Assembly: GCA_028289465.1 (NCBI GenBank)
Contig: JANQPM010000119.1
Coordinates: forward strand, 1-64,000
Length of the DNA: 64,000 bases
From: Lysobacterales bacterium
Lineage (GTDB): Bacteria; Pseudomonadota; Gammaproteobacteria; Xanthomonadales; SZUA-36
Reading direction: 5' to 3'
Below, in pieces: positions 34,568 through 44,146 of this stretch. The notes beneath the pieces are model-generated. The model saw only the letters and a list, made by a program, of their open reading frames with translations. It was not told the DNA's origin and ran no database searches. Both the position numbers and the translations under genes were made by a program. How positions within the stretch are numbered: position 1 is the first letter of the stretch; the number at the start of each line of letters is the position of its first letter.

Positions 34568-35662
34568 ATGCGGGTCTTGGTCCTGACAAAGTATCCCGAA
34601 GACGGCGCCAGCAGTCGCTATTGCGTGCTTCAATATCTGCCGTGGCTCAGGGAAGCCGGTTTCGAATGTGATTCCTTCCCGCTGTATTCCAATGCGCTGT
34701 TTCGCGATTTGCTGATGCCGGGTAAACGGCTGATCAAGCTGGTGCGCGTGGTATTGGCATGCCTGCGACGAATCCGGGTGGTGCTTTTCTCCGGAAGATA
34801 CGATGTCGTGCTGATGCACCGCGAGGCGCTGCCGATCGGCCCGCCCGTACTGGAAAAGCTGATTCGACGGCGCGGAATGCCGATCGTATTCACTTACGAC
34901 GACGCGCTGTTCATTTTCAAATCCAACAAGGTGGACAGTTTTTCCGACCGCTTTAAGCGGCCGGAAAAATATACCGAAATATTTAGAACGGTCGATTGCG
35001 TTGTCGCAGCGAATCCCTGGCTGCGTGACAAGGCGGCCGAATACTGCGCCGACGCCCGCTATTTGCCGGCCGCCGAAGACTTGAACCGGTTTACGCCCAA
35101 GCGATACTCAAAAAGCGGTACGGGGGGCGCTGTGGTCCTAGGGTGGATCGGTTCACCCAGCACAGAGCGCTATCTTGGCCTGATCGGCAGGCCGCTGGTG
35201 GAAATATCGAAAAAGTACCCCGGCGTGGTTTTACGGGTGGTCGGAGGGCACGATTTTCAGCTTGCCGGCATTCCGGTCGAGCATTGCGAATGGCGCCTGG
35301 ATGCGGAAGTGGATCTGCTCCACTCCTTTGATATCGGCCTGATGCCGTTGCCGGATGAGGAATGGTCCAACGGCAAATCCGGCGGCAAGGCACGGACCTA
35401 TATGGCGGCCGCTCTGCCCAGCGTCTGCAGCCGTATCGGTTTTAACAACCGGCTTATCGCAGATCGGAAAACCGGATATTTGGTGCAGACCGAACAGGAG
35501 TGGTTCGATGCGCTGGATGCTCTGGTCGGTGACGGCAGCCTGCGTCGCCGCATCGGTCTGACGGCCCGCGAGTATATTGAGGAGAACTTGTCAATCGAAA
35601 TCATCGCCCCGCAGCTAAGAGATATTCTTCGGGAAGCGCCAAAACGGAACGGACGGCATTGA
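34568..35662 (+). CDS. Glycosyltransferase (GT-B, family 4-like)
   Basis: 364 aa. MRVLVLTKYPEDGASSRYCVLQYLPWL starts a GT-B N-domain; the C-domain has VVLGWIGSPSTERYLGLIGRPLVEI and WSNGKSGGKARTYMAAALPSV (in pieces), where the usual EX7E pair is replaced by a K-x-x-x-Y-M-A-A pattern seen in a GT4 subgroup. Its stop overlaps the TTG start of the next transferase (TTGA), so the two are co-translated. Donor sugar unknown. Confidence 0.85.
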   Translation: MRVLVLTKYPEDGASSRYCVLQYLPWLREAGFECDSFPLYSNALFRDLLMPGKRLIKLVRVVLACLRRIRVVLFSGRYDVVLMHREALPIGPPVLEKLIRRRGMPIVFTYDDALFIFKSNKVDSFSDRFKRPEKYTEIFRTVDCVVAANPWLRDKAAEYCADARYLPAAEDLNRFTPKRYSKSGTGGAVVLGWIGSPSTERYLGLIGRPLVEISKKYPGVVLRVVGGHDFQLAGIPVEHCEWRLDAEVDLLHSFDIGLMPLPDEEWSNGKSGGKARTYMAAALPSVCSRIGFNNRLIADRKTGYLVQTEQEWFDALDALVGDGSLRRRIGLTAREYIEENLSIEIIAPQLRDILREAPKRNGRH

Positions 35663-36846
35663 GAGTCGGTTACATCAGCCTTAACAGTATCGAAGAGCCT
35701 TTGGTCCAGTCTCAGGTTCTGTCCTACATCAAAGGACTTGCAGCGCGCGGTGTCGACTACTGGCTGTTAACCTTTGAACCCGAAGCACCCGATGAAGGGC
35801 GGCAGCGCCGGATTCAGGCCGAACTGCAGTCATTCGGCATTCAATGGTATTGGACTGAATATCCACGCAGGCGATCGGCAATGGCTTTTCTATCGGCCTT
35901 GAATAGCGCGACCCGGAAGGTCTTCGACCTGCTTGCAGAGACGCCGACGGATATCCTTCATGCGCGCAGTTTGCTTCCAGCCATTATCGCCCGCCGGGTA
36001 TCCAGAAGAACCGGGGTTCCGTTTATCTTTGACGTTCGAGGGTTCTGGGCGGCGGAAAAAGCCTACAAGCGCCGGCTGCCGCTGGCGTTTTTGAGTTGGC
36101 GGATTTTGGATCGCTACGAACGGAAACTGATGAAAGACAGCCACGGTATCGTCGTGCTGAGCGAAGCGGCGGGCCGGCTGCTCAGAAAATGGGACGCTCG
36201 GCGTGGCACTCAGAAGCCGCTGGAGGTCATCCCGACCTGCGTCAATACCACCCGTTTCAGACCGGGTCCGCGCCGAACCGAGGCGCGGGCCGTCAGACTG
36301 GTCTACATCGGTTCGCTTGGGCCGGGCTACCTTCCGGTCGAAACCATGCGCTTCGCCAAACTCGCTGAAAGCGTGTTTGAATCGGTCGAACTGCTGATCC
36401 TGTCTCGAACCGAAGATACCGTGATTCGGCAGGCCGCGGCAGCGGCCGGCCTGAACCCGGATTCGTATACTTCGCTTGCCGTTCCGTTTGACGAAATACC
36501 GGCCCGCCTGGAGAGCTGCGATGCCGGCATCTGTTTTATCGCGCCGCATTATTCCAAGATTGCGTCCTGTCCGACCAAGCTTGGCGAATATCTCTCGGCT
36601 GGACTGCCGGTCGTCGCCAACGATGGCATCGGCGATATCGGAGAAATCATTCGGTCGAATAACGTCGGCTACGCTGTGGATAACTTTGGCGAACACGAAC
36701 TGTCCAACGCTGCCGGTGCCATCAAGGCACTGTTAGCCGACCCGGATAAAACCCGGCGTTGCGTGGCGCTGGCAAACCGCGTCTTTTCGCTGGAAAACGG
36801 TATCGACTCATATCATCGGCTCTACGACGCTGTTGCCAACACCTGA
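35659..36846 (+). CDS. Glycosyltransferase (GT-B, family 4-like)
   Basis: 395 aa, TTG start overlapping the previous stop. MRVGYISLNSIEEPLVQSQVLSY is an N-domain of the kind that binds acceptor; RRTGVPFIFDVRGFWAAEKAY and IASCPTKLGEYLSAGLPVVANDGIGDIGEII (in pieces) place the donor site with a T-K-x-x-E-Y motif. It is one of five glycosyltransferases in the cluster, which with the WecA-like initiator suggests a repeat unit of about five or six sugars. Confidence 0.86.
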   Translation: MRVGYISLNSIEEPLVQSQVLSYIKGLAARGVDYWLLTFEPEAPDEGRQRRIQAELQSFGIQWYWTEYPRRRSAMAFLSALNSATRKVFDLLAETPTDILHARSLLPAIIARRVSRRTGVPFIFDVRGFWAAEKAYKRRLPLAFLSWRILDRYERKLMKDSHGIVVLSEAAGRLLRKWDARRGTQKPLEVIPTCVNTTRFRPGPRRTEARAVRLVYIGSLGPGYLPVETMRFAKLAESVFESVELLILSRTEDTVIRQAAAAAGLNPDSYTSLAVPFDEIPARLESCDAGICFIAPHYSKIASCPTKLGEYLSAGLPVVANDGIGDIGEIIRSNNVGYAVDNFGEHELSNAAGAIKALLADPDKTRRCVALANRVFSLENGIDSYHRLYDAVANT

Positions 36847-36862
36847 GGAGTAAAAAGCCAAA

Positions 36863-38014
36863 ATGAGCGGAATTCATTTGTTTGTGCCGAATTTTCGGAC
36901 CAAAGAATGTCTGGAAGAGATTCGCATCTGTCTGGACAAGGGCTGGACCGGTCTCGGGTTCAAAACCCTGGAGATGGAGAAAGCCTGGAGCGAATATACG
37001 GGCCTTCCTCATGCGCACTTTCTGAATTCGGCAACCGCCGGCCTGCACCTGGCCGTTCGCTTGCTGAAAGACGCGGATGGCTGGAAAGACGGCGATGAGG
37101 TTATCACGTCGCCGCTGACCTTCGTGTCGACCAACCATGCCATTCTGTATGAAAATCTGAAGCCGGTATTTGCCGACGTGGACGAGTATTTGTGCCTGTC
37201 TCCCGAATCGGTAGAGAGCCGGCTAAGCGATAGAACGCGAGCGGTGATGTTTGTCGGCATGGGTGGCAACACCGGCAGTCTGGATCGGATCGCACAGCTC
37301 TGCCGGGACAAAAATATCCGGTTGATTCTGGACGCCGCCCATATGGCGGGAACCCGTTTTGAAGGCAAACATGTCGGTGCGGAATCCGATGCCGCGGTGT
37401 TTAGCTTTCAGGCGGTAAAAAACCTGCCGAGCGCAGACTCGGGAATGATCTGCTTTGCCGATCAGGCGCTGGACCGGGCGGTCAGGAAATGGACCTGGCT
37501 GGGGATCAATAAGGACACTTATACTCGAACCCATGACCAAAGTGCGTATAAATGGCAATACGAAGTCGAACATCCGGGGTTCAAATACCACGGCAATTCC
37601 ATCATGGCAGCCATGGCTCTTGTCGGTCTGAGATACCTGGACCAGGACAACGCGCGGCGGCGGGAAATTTGCCAATGGTACGATGAAGCGCTTTCGCAGC
37701 ATTCGGGAATCGAACGGATACCCACAGCGCCGAATTGCGAGTCATCGCGGCATCTCTATCAGATCGCGGTCGACAAACGCGACGAGGTAATGCTGGCGAT
37801 GAACGAGAAAGGGGTGTATCCGGGCGTGCATTACAGAACCAACTGCGAATATCTCGTCTACCGCGATTATCGCGTCGAATGCCCGCAGGCAACCCGGTAC
37901 AGCGATTCGCTGATTTCATTGCCGCTTCATCTGGGTTTGTCAAAAAAAGACGTTAGCCATGTGGCAAAATCGTTGATGAATATCGTTACCTTGCAGCGTG
38001 GATTGCCGGCTTGA
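36863..38014 (+). CDS. DegT/DnrJ/EryC1 sugar aminotransferase (second)
   Basis: 383 aa, ATG with GAGG about 15 bases upstream. The PLP lysine is in VFSFQAVKNLPSADSG and the Asp/His block in LILDAAHMAGTRFEGK. It forms an amino sugar different from that of the FdtB-like enzyme. A GNAT gene follows at once, so the pair probably makes an N-acetylated 4-amino-4,6-dideoxyhexose or similar sugar; the exact product is inference. The stop overlaps a possible TTG start of the GNAT gene. Confidence 0.87.
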   Translation: MSGIHLFVPNFRTKECLEEIRICLDKGWTGLGFKTLEMEKAWSEYTGLPHAHFLNSATAGLHLAVRLLKDADGWKDGDEVITSPLTFVSTNHAILYENLKPVFADVDEYLCLSPESVESRLSDRTRAVMFVGMGGNTGSLDRIAQLCRDKNIRLILDAAHMAGTRFEGKHVGAESDAAVFSFQAVKNLPSADSGMICFADQALDRAVRKWTWLGINKDTYTRTHDQSAYKWQYEVEHPGFKYHGNSIMAAMALVGLRYLDQDNARRREICQWYDEALSQHSGIERIPTAPNCESSRHLYQIAVDKRDEVMLAMNEKGVYPGVHYRTNCEYLVYRDYRVECPQATRYSDSLISLPLHLGLSKKDVSHVAKSLMNIVTLQRGLPA

Positions 38015-38040
38015 GCAACAGTTCCGAAAGAAAATCAGCA

Positions 38041-38556
38041 ATGAAAAGAAAAGTTTTACCCATTAAAGGGGACCGTTGTCTGCTGAGGCTTCTCACCGAA
38101 GACGATCTTGACCTGACCCGCGCGTGGCGAAACAAGGACCGGATTCGGCAGCGGTTTTTTTATTCGAAGAAAATATCGGATCGGGACCACCGGAATTGGT
38201 TCGACGGATATCTGGCCCGGAATGACGATTACGTGTTTATCATTGTCGACATTGATAGTGGCCGGCCCGTCGGGCAGGTTGCGCTGTATTCGATCGACAC
38301 GGAAGCTGGTTCCGCGGAGTTTGGCCGACTGATGATCGGCGACGATGCGGCATTGGGCCATGGTTACGCTTTGGAGGCTTCCGCGCTGATTTTGAATTTC
38401 GGCTTTGAGGAGCTTGGGCTGACGCGCATATTTCTGGAGGTTTTCGCAGATAACCCAAGCGCTGTTCGACTCTATCGCCGGCTTGGCTTTGGCGTTGACA
38501 ACGAGCGGGACGGCATTTTGCACTTCAGCATCAACCGGACGCCGCGGTGTGGCTGA
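38041..38556 (+). CDS. GNAT family N-acetyltransferase
   Basis: 171 aa from ATG 38041 (TTG 38011 would overlap the previous stop and add ten residues). GNAT core: LLRLLTEDDLDLTRAWRN, then GRPVGQVALYSIDT, FGRLMIGDDAALGHGYALEASALILNFGFEELGLTRIFLEV (pieces), NPSAVRLYRRLGFG. The layout is that of RimJ/RimL-like sugar acetyltransferases (for example WecD/PseH types) acting on UDP- or dTDP-amino sugars. Coupled to the aminotransferase upstream. Confidence 0.85.
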   Translation: MKRKVLPIKGDRCLLRLLTEDDLDLTRAWRNKDRIRQRFFYSKKISDRDHRNWFDGYLARNDDYVFIIVDIDSGRPVGQVALYSIDTEAGSAEFGRLMIGDDAALGHGYALEASALILNFGFEELGLTRIFLEVFADNPSAVRLYRRLGFGVDNERDGILHFSINRTPRCG

Positions 38557-38616
38557 ATTCACCCATGAAACGCTGGTATGGTGTGTTGAAGAAACCCGGA
38601 GTATTCGGGCCATAGC

Positions 38617-39876
38617 ATGAGTGTTTTCAACCCGATGCTGGAAAACGCAAAGCATGCGGTATCTGCACGGGCCCATCTGCTGCGCGGCCGGTCGGAGCGC
38701 CTTTGGCTTGTCAAGCTCATGCTGCTTGCGTGGGCAGTTCGGTTGGCCGTGGTATTGGTGTTCAACGCGACGGGCGCAATTCGGTCGCTTGGACTGTCAT
38801 CAGATTCCTTTTATTACGACCGCATAGGAAAAATCATTGCCGAGAAACTCCGCTATGGAATGGCGGTTACCTCTCCGCCATGGATAGATGACGGCTGGTT
38901 TCGCTTTACTGGACTGATTTACTACTGGTTGGGCGATTCTTCCTTCTGGATACAACTGATCAATATCACGCTCAGCACGCTGACGGTGCTGTTCGCGTAC
39001 ATTATGGCGTTCAAGGCATACAGGGATCGCAATATCGCCCGCCTGACCGCGGTATTCGTTGCGTTTTTCCCGTCGTTTATCTACTGGTCCTGCATGATGT
39101 TGAAGGACCCGGCCGGCCTGGCCGCGATTACCATGATTACCGCTGCGCTGGTCAGCCTCAGGCAGAGAGTTCAGCCTCAGTGGATACTGTTTTTGGCGGT
39201 CGGCCTGCTGATCTATCTCGGCATTCGCCAATACCTTTTTTTAGTCATACTGCTTTTGATCCCGGTCGCGCTGGTTCTGTTTTCATCGCACCGGCTGACT
39301 TCCAGTCTCGGCTCGCTCGCGCTCGCCTTGGGCGCTGTCAGCGTTATTACCCATCAACTGGGCTACGGATTTCTGGGGCTGGAAGAGATAGGGAAATCGC
39401 ATTACTTCGACGTTGAGTATATTAACTCGACACGGGTCAATATCGGCGACCACGGATCCGGTGCTATTTTTGAGAACCCGGAGGACGTATTGTGGGGCCG
39501 GGGGGCGTGGGAGAACCTCAAGGCAGCGGGCATCGCGGTTTATTTCTTTTTCGTATCACTGGACCTGACGGAAATTCGCAGCCTGCGGCAGATTATGGCA
39601 TTGCCGGAGGTGTTGCTGTTCCTTAGCGTTGTTCCAGCCTTGTTCCGGGGCACCTGGCTGACATTCAAACAGTACCGCTCCACCGCATGGCCGCTGTTGG
39701 TGTTCGGGTTTGCGGTCGTTGCGGTCTATGGATCTGCAACAACCAATCTGGGTGCGCTGTTCAGATGGAGAATGCAGGCGCTGCCGATGTTTCTGTCGAT
39801 GATCGCGTTAGGAATTGTAACCGTCAGGCGCGGTTGGATTTGGGACCTCGGTAAGCGATTCGGGGTGGTCCGCTGA
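38617..39876 (+). CDS. Polytopic membrane protein, GT39-like
   Basis: 419 aa with about ten hydrophobic helices. A periplasmic loop after helix 1 holds SLGLSSDSFYYDRIGKIIAE, like the catalytic-loop Asp region of GT-C enzymes (ArnT, PMT), and SFIYWSCMMLKDP resembles the PFxxxWSxMxxxEP-like stretch of that group. A role as polymerase or as lipid-dependent sugar transferase is possible. It is not clearly Wzy, and the O-antigen ligase-like gene at 44143 is the better polymerase candidate. Confidence 0.7.
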   Translation: MSVFNPMLENAKHAVSARAHLLRGRSERLWLVKLMLLAWAVRLAVVLVFNATGAIRSLGLSSDSFYYDRIGKIIAEKLRYGMAVTSPPWIDDGWFRFTGLIYYWLGDSSFWIQLINITLSTLTVLFAYIMAFKAYRDRNIARLTAVFVAFFPSFIYWSCMMLKDPAGLAAITMITAALVSLRQRVQPQWILFLAVGLLIYLGIRQYLFLVILLLIPVALVLFSSHRLTSSLGSLALALGAVSVITHQLGYGFLGLEEIGKSHYFDVEYINSTRVNIGDHGSGAIFENPEDVLWGRGAWENLKAAGIAVYFFFVSLDLTEIRSLRQIMALPEVLLFLSVVPALFRGTWLTFKQYRSTAWPLLVFGFAVVAVYGSATTNLGALFRWRMQALPMFLSMIALGIVTVRRGWIWDLGKRFGVVR

Positions 39877-41042
39877 CTGGCAAAGCGGTCTGCGTACTGG
39901 GTTTGTCGCCGACCGGACTCTATGTCGTTCGGGAGGCCGCGGCCGCATCAATGCGTGTGTACGGGTATTCGGACGCCCGGGAATGCGCAAATGCGTCGCG
40001 CTATCTGGCAAACCGGTCGGATTCCATGGTGGCGCCGGGCCGGGCGCTGGATCAGCGGCTGGCATCGTTGTCCAGGCGATATCCCGGTTTACTGGTTATC
40101 CCGACCACCGACAGGCATGTGGAGTATCTGTCGCGTTCGGCCTGGGCGAGCGCCAATGCGAACAAAATGGCCGGTTGCTATTCATCCGGTGCTGCACTGC
40201 GGGCATTGGACAAGGAGAGCCTTTCGGGCTGGGCCGTGCATGCCGGCATTTCACAGCCTCGGGCGCTCAGCGCCGCAGCGATCCGGTCGGAAATGGCGAG
40301 TCTCGAGTTCCCGCTGCTACTCAAGCCGCGGTCGATTCACCGGCACAGAAACTGGCTGAAAGGCCGTAAGTTATTCGTCTGCAAAAACCTGCGGCAACTG
40401 GAGCGGCGTCTCGACGATACGAGGATCGTCGCCGACGAGTGGACGGTTCAAGAGCTGATCCCGGGGCCGGAGTCGGAAATCGTGGTCGTTGCAGCTTATC
40501 GAAACCGCAGCGGCGCGGTTCACACCTTTTCGGCGCGCAAACTGCGCCAGTATCCGCCCGGTTTCGGGTCGGCGTCGCTGCTGGTGTCACATCGGGATGC
40601 AAAGGCGGCCGATGCGGCGGCGGCATTACTGCAGGCGGCAGAGTTCAATGGCATTGCGGGTATCGAGTTCAAGCGCGATCCGCGCGATGGCAAACTCAAG
40701 CTCATTGAGATGAATCCGCGGCCTTCGCTGTGGTTTTCATCCGCAACCGGCTGCGGCGAGTATCTGGTTCATCGCCAGTTGGAGGATTTCGGGCTGATCG
40801 AAACCTCGAAGCGGTCCGGTCCCGGCCGCGTCGATCGGGTACTGTGGCGGTACGGATTCAAGGACTGGTATTCGGCGATATTTTATAAGTTTAAAAGGGT
40901 GACCGGGCTGCCCAATCCAGACAGTACGGTGGGTAGGGGCTATCGCAAAACCTGGGCCATCTGGGACCGCAGGGACAAAGCGCCTTTTTTCGCCGAATTG
41001 ATGCAATATGCCAGAAAGGCGATCCAGCGTGTCCTGCGGTAA
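39873..41042 (+). CDS. ATP-grasp ligase, probable CTG start
   Basis: 389 aa if started at CTG 39873, which overlaps the previous stop (CTGA), the same geometry as the ATGA and TTGA junctions elsewhere in this operon. The encoded L-TGKAVCVLGLSPTGLYVVREA is a natural first strand; no ATG, GTG or TTG occurs until TTG 39903, inside it. ATP-grasp features are FPLLLKPRSIHRHRNW, TVQELIPGPESEIVVVAAY, and the metal site GIEFKRDPRDGKLKLIEMNPRPSLW (in pieces). The carboxylate-amine ligase type could join an amino acid to an amino sugar of the polysaccharide. Confidence 0.78.
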   Translation: MTGKAVCVLGLSPTGLYVVREAAAASMRVYGYSDARECANASRYLANRSDSMVAPGRALDQRLASLSRRYPGLLVIPTTDRHVEYLSRSAWASANANKMAGCYSSGAALRALDKESLSGWAVHAGISQPRALSAAAIRSEMASLEFPLLLKPRSIHRHRNWLKGRKLFVCKNLRQLERRLDDTRIVADEWTVQELIPGPESEIVVVAAYRNRSGAVHTFSARKLRQYPPGFGSASLLVSHRDAKAADAAAALLQAAEFNGIAGIEFKRDPRDGKLKLIEMNPRPSLWFSSATGCGEYLVHRQLEDFGLIETSKRSGPGRVDRVLWRYGFKDWYSAIFYKFKRVTGLPNPDSTVGRGYRKTWAIWDRRDKAPFFAELMQYARKAIQRVLR

Positions 41043-41874
41043 GCAAGTCATCGTCAACGCCGACGATTACGGCCTGAGCAGCGGCGCCAATAACGCGATT
41101 GCGTCACTGCTCAATCGCCGGCGTATTAAGTCGGCGACGTTGATGGTTAACGGGCCGGCATTCAGGCAGGCGGCAGATTTGCATGCGTCCAGAGAATGCC
41201 GGTGGTTTATCGGGCTGCATTTCAACCTGACGCAGTTTCGGGCCGTTTCGCCCGATCTTATCGAATCGTCGCTGACCGATCGCAACGGCAATTTTCTCGG
41301 CCGTGGGCGGCTGTTCCGGCGCTGGTGCCAGGGCCGGCTCGATCCGAATCTGATTGAAACCGAACTGCGCGCCCAGTTGCAATCCGCGCGGGCCAGCGGC
41401 TTTGAGGTTTCGCATGTCGACTCGCACCAGCACGCGCATTGCATACCCGCTGTTTTCCGTGCCATTTGCCGCGTTGCGGCCGAACAGGGCTTGCCGGTCC
41501 GCCATGTGAATCCCGATCCGGCAGTCAGGCCGCGCTCCATTCGGCGGCGCTTGCAAAACGCCGTGCTGAGGGTGCTGGCCAGGGCCAGTCTTCGAGCTTG
41601 TTCGGACCGGCTGCCGGGCAATCAGACCTTGCTTTCGATCTTCGCTTCGAACAGCCGTCCATCGGTCGAGGCGTATCGGGAGATGATCGAATCGAGCGCA
41701 TCGAACTGCGTGGAACTGATGGTGCATCCCGCCTGCGAGGATAAGGGTCACCGCGCGGTAACCGGCATTGCCGATGTCAGCGAAATGGACTGGCAGGTGC
41801 TGAACTCTGACGCGTGGTCGGCATTGTTGGCATCCGGCCATTACGATTTTATCGCCTATCCGGAGGTCAGATGA
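41029..41874 (+). CDS. ChbG/HpnK-type carbohydrate deacetylase
   Basis: 281 aa from GTG 41029, which has AAAGG nine bases upstream; ATG 41008 is possible but has no ribosome site. Metal-binding motifs of the YdjC family are present: VNADDYGLSSGANNAI and HVDSHQHAHCIPAV, plus IGLHFNLT and ELMVHPACED. These enzymes remove N-acetyl groups from sugars or lipids. Coming right after the ATP-grasp ligase, it may free the amine to which an amino acid is joined, an attractive but unproven link. Confidence 0.86.
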   Translation: MSCGKQVIVNADDYGLSSGANNAIASLLNRRRIKSATLMVNGPAFRQAADLHASRECRWFIGLHFNLTQFRAVSPDLIESSLTDRNGNFLGRGRLFRRWCQGRLDPNLIETELRAQLQSARASGFEVSHVDSHQHAHCIPAVFRAICRVAAEQGLPVRHVNPDPAVRPRSIRRRLQNAVLRVLARASLRACSDRLPGNQTLLSIFASNSRPSVEAYREMIESSASNCVELMVHPACEDKGHRAVTGIADVSEMDWQVLNSDAWSALLASGHYDFIAYPEVR

Positions 41875-43025
41875 CCCGCGTAGATTCGACGGTTGCCGGC
41901 ATGCGCATCGCGCTTTGCGCAAACACCGATTGGTATCTCGCAAATTTTCGCCTGGATCTGGCTTGCGCTATGCAGTGCGGCGGCGCGACGGTCCATTGCA
42001 TCGCACCGAACGGCAAGTATCTGAAAGCGCTGGCCGCGCAGGGCTTCGAGACCCATGCGCTAAACATGGGGCAGCGCAGCTATTCGGTGGCGGACAATCG
42101 GAAAACGCTGAAACACTTAACCCGGCTCTATCGGGAAATACAGCCCGACCTGGTGCATCATTTTACGCCGCGCTGCGTGGTGCTGGGTTCGATGGCGGCG
42201 GGTAAAGCCGGTGTACCCTATGTGGTGAACGCACTGACCGGGCTGGGGCATGTCTTTACCTCCGGCAGCCTGAAATCCCGGCTGGCCAGACCGGTATTGA
42301 GACGGTTGCTGAAAAAGCAGTTAAGGGGTGACCGGCGGGCAGTCATTTTTCAGAACGACGCTGATATGCAGGAGTTGCTGAATACCGGGGCAGTCGATCG
42401 GGAGCGCTGCTACCTGATCCGGGGTTCGGGCGTTGATCCGGAGAAATTCCGCGCCGCTTCCGGCGAGCGCGGCGATGATCAAATTCGAGTGCTTTTTGCG
42501 TCTCGCCTGATTGCAGAGAAAGGTGTGCATGAACTGGTCGATGCGATGGGCGAAGTCGTTCAATCGCACCCCAGGGCCGTGCTGTGGATAGCCGGTGCGC
42601 CTTATGCGCAGAACCCGACTTCGTTGACCGAAAGCGATCTGCAGCGTCTGCGAACGTTGCCGTGGTTGACATTGCTCGGCCATGTCGACGATATGCCGGG
42701 ACTGCTGCGCGAAGTGGATATCGTCGCATTGCCGTCCTACCGTGAAGGCACGCCGAAAATCTTGTTAGAAGCCGCGTCCTCCTCGCTGCCGATTGTCGCA
42801 ACCGATATCCCCGGCTGCCGGGGTGTGGTTGACCATGCGAGGAGCGGCTTTTTGGTACCGCCCGGGAATCGCCGGGAATTGGCCGGAGCCATTGTCAGGC
42901 TCTGTGCAGATCGCGGCCTGCGTGCTTCGATGGGCCAATACGGAAGAAAAATCGTTCAAACGCAATTTACCAGCGAAGCTGTCATCGGCAAGACGCTCAA
43001 AGTCTACCGAGACCTGACGGGTTGA
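41871..43025 (+). CDS. Glycosyltransferase family 4
   Basis: 384 aa from ATG 41871, behind GGAGG and overlapping the deacetylase stop (ATGA). MRIALCANTDWYLANFRLDLA begins the N-domain; LVHHFTPRCVVLGSMAAGKAGVPYVVNALTGLGHVFTSG (in pieces) is the typical PglA/CapM region; donor site YREGTPKILLEAA has the EX7E pair. CapM/PglA-like enzymes often add the second sugar to the undecaprenyl-linked primer made by a WecA or PglC-type enzyme; the WecA-like gene follows directly. Confidence 0.9.
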   Translation: MTRVDSTVAGMRIALCANTDWYLANFRLDLACAMQCGGATVHCIAPNGKYLKALAAQGFETHALNMGQRSYSVADNRKTLKHLTRLYREIQPDLVHHFTPRCVVLGSMAAGKAGVPYVVNALTGLGHVFTSGSLKSRLARPVLRRLLKKQLRGDRRAVIFQNDADMQELLNTGAVDRERCYLIRGSGVDPEKFRAASGERGDDQIRVLFASRLIAEKGVHELVDAMGEVVQSHPRAVLWIAGAPYAQNPTSLTESDLQRLRTLPWLTLLGHVDDMPGLLREVDIVALPSYREGTPKILLEAASSSLPIVATDIPGCRGVVDHARSGFLVPPGNRRELAGAIVRLCADRGLRASMGQYGRKIVQTQFTSEAVIGKTLKVYRDLTG

Positions 43026-43087
43026 TCCGCAGTCCGGCTCGCTCATTCCGGCCCGTACCGGTAACTGACGCGGTAAGATAACGAACT

Positions 43088-44146
43088 ATGGTATCAATGA
43101 CGGCGATCTCTATTGCGCTGATGATGGCGGCTGGCGTCCTGGTCACGTTAATTTTGCTGCCGGTCGCGGCCTCGGTTGGCCTGGTCGATCATCCCGATGA
43201 GCGAAAAGTCCATTCCGGCCGGATTCCGCTGGTCGGTGGAATTGCCATTTTTGCGACCGCGTTGGTGTGTGCGGTTTTCGCAACCGCGTTCGATACCGAG
43301 ACCCGCTTGTTCTTTCTGGCCTCTGGCATCGTGCTGGCAGCCGGTATCATAGATGACCGCTGGGGACTGACGCCACGATCGCGCTTTATCGCGCAATCGG
43401 CGGCGGTGCTGGTAATGATTCTGGTTGCCGGATTAGTGCTGGAGAACTTCGGCAATCTTTTTCTCGACCGTTTGTTCAGTCTGGGTCTGCTCGCCATACC
43501 GATCACTGTTTTCAGCGCACTGGGCGTGATTAATGCGTTCAATATGGTCGATGGTATCGACGGGCTGTCCGGCACCATATTCATTATCGCTGCGCTGGCT
43601 ATGATCGTTCTGATCGCCGGTGCCGATCACCCGAATGCCCAGAATCTGCTCGGCATCTACGTTGCAGCGACCTTCGGTTTTCTGGTGTTGAACGCCCGCT
43701 GGCCCTGGCTGAAAAGCGCCAAGGTATACCTCGGTGACTCCGGATCCGCATTGCTGGGGTTCGTGCTGGCCTGGTATTTCGTTGATCTCAGTCAGGGCGA
43801 TCAGCGGATATTCGCGCCGATTACCGCGGTATGGCTGGTGGCCGTACCGCTTCTGGATACGTTTTTTCTGATCATTAAGCGGGTCAGGGAGCGAAAATCG
43901 CCTTTTGGCGCCGACCGGCACCATCTCCATCACGCGTTTTTGAGGGCGGGGTTTTCGGTGCGGCAGACCTGGCTGTCGATCGGACTGCTGGCCGTGCTGC
44001 TGGCCGGCTTCGGCGTGTTTTCGGAATGGGTCGGCTGGCCAGAATATTGGCGATTCTACCTGTTTATTTTGCTGTCCTCGGTCTACAACTATACGATGCG
44101 CAGAGTATGGCTGCGCCGGCGCTTTCTTGGCCGCGCGATGAAATGA
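43088..44146 (+). CDS. WecA-like initiating phosphoglycosyltransferase
   Basis: 352 aa with about ten membrane helices. All four MraY/WecA motifs are seen: GIIDDRWGLTPRSR (DDxxD region), VINAFNMVDGIDGLSG, YLGDSGSALLGF and the His motif RHHLHHAFL. It transfers a sugar-1-phosphate (GlcNAc or GalNAc type) from UDP to undecaprenyl phosphate, starting the repeat unit. No EpsE/WbaP-type transferase is present in the cluster, so this is the probable initiator. Confidence 0.9.
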   Translation: MVSMTAISIALMMAAGVLVTLILLPVAASVGLVDHPDERKVHSGRIPLVGGIAIFATALVCAVFATAFDTETRLFFLASGIVLAAGIIDDRWGLTPRSRFIAQSAAVLVMILVAGLVLENFGNLFLDRLFSLGLLAIPITVFSALGVINAFNMVDGIDGLSGTIFIIAALAMIVLIAGADHPNAQNLLGIYVAATFGFLVLNARWPWLKSAKVYLGDSGSALLGFVLAWYFVDLSQGDQRIFAPITAVWLVAVPLLDTFFLIIKRVRERKSPFGADRHHLHHAFLRAGFSVRQTWLSIGLLAVLLAGFGVFSEWVGWPEYWRFYLFILLSSVYNYTMRRVWLRRRFLGRAMK

